A DNA stretch of 7,326 nucleotides from Chlamydiales bacterium. Lineage in GTDB: Bacteria; Chlamydiota; Chlamydiia; Chlamydiales; FEN-1388. The notes beneath the pieces are model-generated. The model saw nothing but the letters and a program-made list of their open reading frames with translations. It made no database searches and was not told where the DNA came from. Position numbers and translations under genes: made by a program. Shown here one piece after another: positions 6,463 to 7,326 of this stretch. The stretch covers positions 1 through 7,326 of the forward strand of contig JAJFUY010000241.1 of assembly GCA_021372185.1 (NCBI GenBank), in the 5' to 3' direction. Positions within the stretch are counted from its first letter, which is position 1, and each line of letters begins with the position of its first letter.

Positions 6463-7326
6463 ATGTTCCGCTCGTTTTTAATTTTTTGCGCTCTATTTTG
6501 TGGGGCATTACAAGCAAAGGAATTTGATCAAGAAGTTCTTGATAAATCTCTCTTACAGCACATTGAAACGCCATTTTTTATACCAAATAGCGCCGTGCAA
6601 AATATCCTAAGTGACGTGCCCGAGATGACAGTTGATGATTTACTTTTGTACCTTGTGCCACTTGCTCAGCAGTTTGCGCGCCCTGCCATTTCTGGCTATC
6701 ATGTGGGTGCTGTTGGCCTAGGTGCTAGCGGCAATATCTACATAGGTGTAAATTTAGAATTTTCAGATTTACCCTCTACTATACATGCAGAGCAGTTTAT
6801 GGTAGTAAATGCAAGAAACCACCAAGAAATTGCTATTGATACTATTGCACTATCGGCGGCTCCCTGCGGTCACTGTAGGCAGTTTTTGTCAGAAATTGCA
6901 AATGCCGGCACTATCCGCATTCTCACGCCAGAAAATGAGCCCACCACGCTTGGAGCCTTGTTGCCACACTCTTTTGGCCCACAAGATTTAGGCCTGCAGG
7001 GTGATTTATTATCACAAGCCTCAGCGCCTTTTCCATCTTCACTTGATGTGGTAGAACGAGCAAGAGAAGCGGCTCTTTGCAGCTACGCGCCCTACACAAA
7101 TAAAATTGCAGGCGTTGCCTTTACAACCTTAGATGGTAACATCTACAGCGGCTCTGTGCTAGAAAATGCCGCCTACAACCCAACTGTACCGCCATTCACA
7201 AGCGCCCTAGTAGATTTTGTCACACGCACATCAATTTTGGAAGATGGCGAAGCTGTATTAATGCTCTACAGCCAAATCGACAAAGTAGTGCTCGTAGAGT
7301 TTGAAGATGCCAACATCAAGCAAACC
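6463..7326 (+). CDS. cdd: Cytidine deaminase, two-domain type, with apparent signal peptide (3' end outside window)
   Basis: At least 288 residues, cut by the window edge; E. coli and plant homodimeric cytidine deaminases have about 295-300, so little is missing. The enzyme converts cytidine and deoxycytidine to uridine and deoxyuridine in pyrimidine salvage. The N-terminal catalytic domain has GVNLEF (95-100, ribose-contacting Asn97 and Glu99), HAE (108-110, zinc ligand His108 and catalytic Glu110), and PCGHC (134-138, zinc ligands Cys135 and Cys138). The second, non-catalytic domain contains YAPYTNKIAGVAF (208-220) and ENAAYNPTVPP (234-244). Wording such as VGLGASG and LSAAPCGHCRQFL resembles plant enzymes more than E. 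coli. Unusually, residues 1-18 form a signal peptide-like start (Arg3, a hydrophobic core, then GALQA before KE), suggesting export. It follows the ATPase homologue by one base, with a strong ribosome binding site, as third gene of the operon. Confidence 0.94.
   Translation, partial: MFRSFLIFCALFCGALQAKEFDQEVLDKSLLQHIETPFFIPNSAVQNILSDVPEMTVDDLLLYLVPLAQQFARPAISGYHVGAVGLGASGNIYIGVNLEFSDLPSTIHAEQFMVVNARNHQEIAIDTIALSAAPCGHCRQFLSEIANAGTIRILTPENEPTTLGALLPHSFGPQDLGLQGDLLSQASAPFPSSLDVVERAREAALCSYAPYTNKIAGVAFTTLDGNIYSGSVLENAAYNPTVPPFTSALVDFVTRTSILEDGEAVLMLYSQIDKVVLVEFEDANIKQT

Overview
The window (about 43% GC by eye) carries six protein genes and looks like a chromosomal piece of a Gram-negative bacterium with a host-associated lifestyle. 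Clues are an ankyrin-repeat protein, a proton-pumping pyrophosphatase, and a cytidine deaminase of the two-domain E. coli/plant type whose wording is closest, as I recall these sequences, to plant enzymes. A chlamydia-related (environmental Chlamydiae) genome is my best guess, with other intracellular lineages such as Dependentiae or Alphaproteobacteria possible. This is inference; no rRNA or marker gene is present.

Layout. Bases 1-159 are non-coding as far as I can tell and include a GC-rich patch with an inverted repeat. A 51-residue DUF3309-type membrane miniprotein (160-315, +) faces hppA (355-2457, -), and one strong hairpin between them can terminate both transcripts. Upstream of hppA on the same strand lies an ankyrin-repeat gene (2549-3214, -). 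Its start region is divergent from a tightly packed + strand operon: an M29-family metallo-aminopeptidase (3322-4560), a P1B-type metal ATPase homologue (4554-6461, overlapping by 7 bases), and a cytidine deaminase (6463 to the window edge, 1-base gap, C-terminus cut off).

The most unusual element is the ATPase homologue. The reading frame is intact, the eight-helix plan is plausible and the CPC metal motif is kept, but the phosphorylated aspartate of DKTGT is asparagine (NKNGT), TGE is TSD, HP is HA, and GDGxND is GDPxxD. Several independent signature residues are lost without any stop or frameshift, which points to a maintained pseudoenzyme rather than a sequencing error or fresh decay. It sits between two metal-dependent enzymes, and the deaminase downstream carries an apparent export signal while keeping a complete zinc site and catalytic glutamate. 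An exported cytidine deaminase linked to a catalytically dead metal-pump homologue is the candidate novel system here.

How the genes may fit together: HppA would build a proton gradient from pyrophosphate. The aminopeptidase and deaminase suggest peptide and nucleoside salvage. The role of the ATPase homologue (metal sensing, scaffold, metal delivery) is open.
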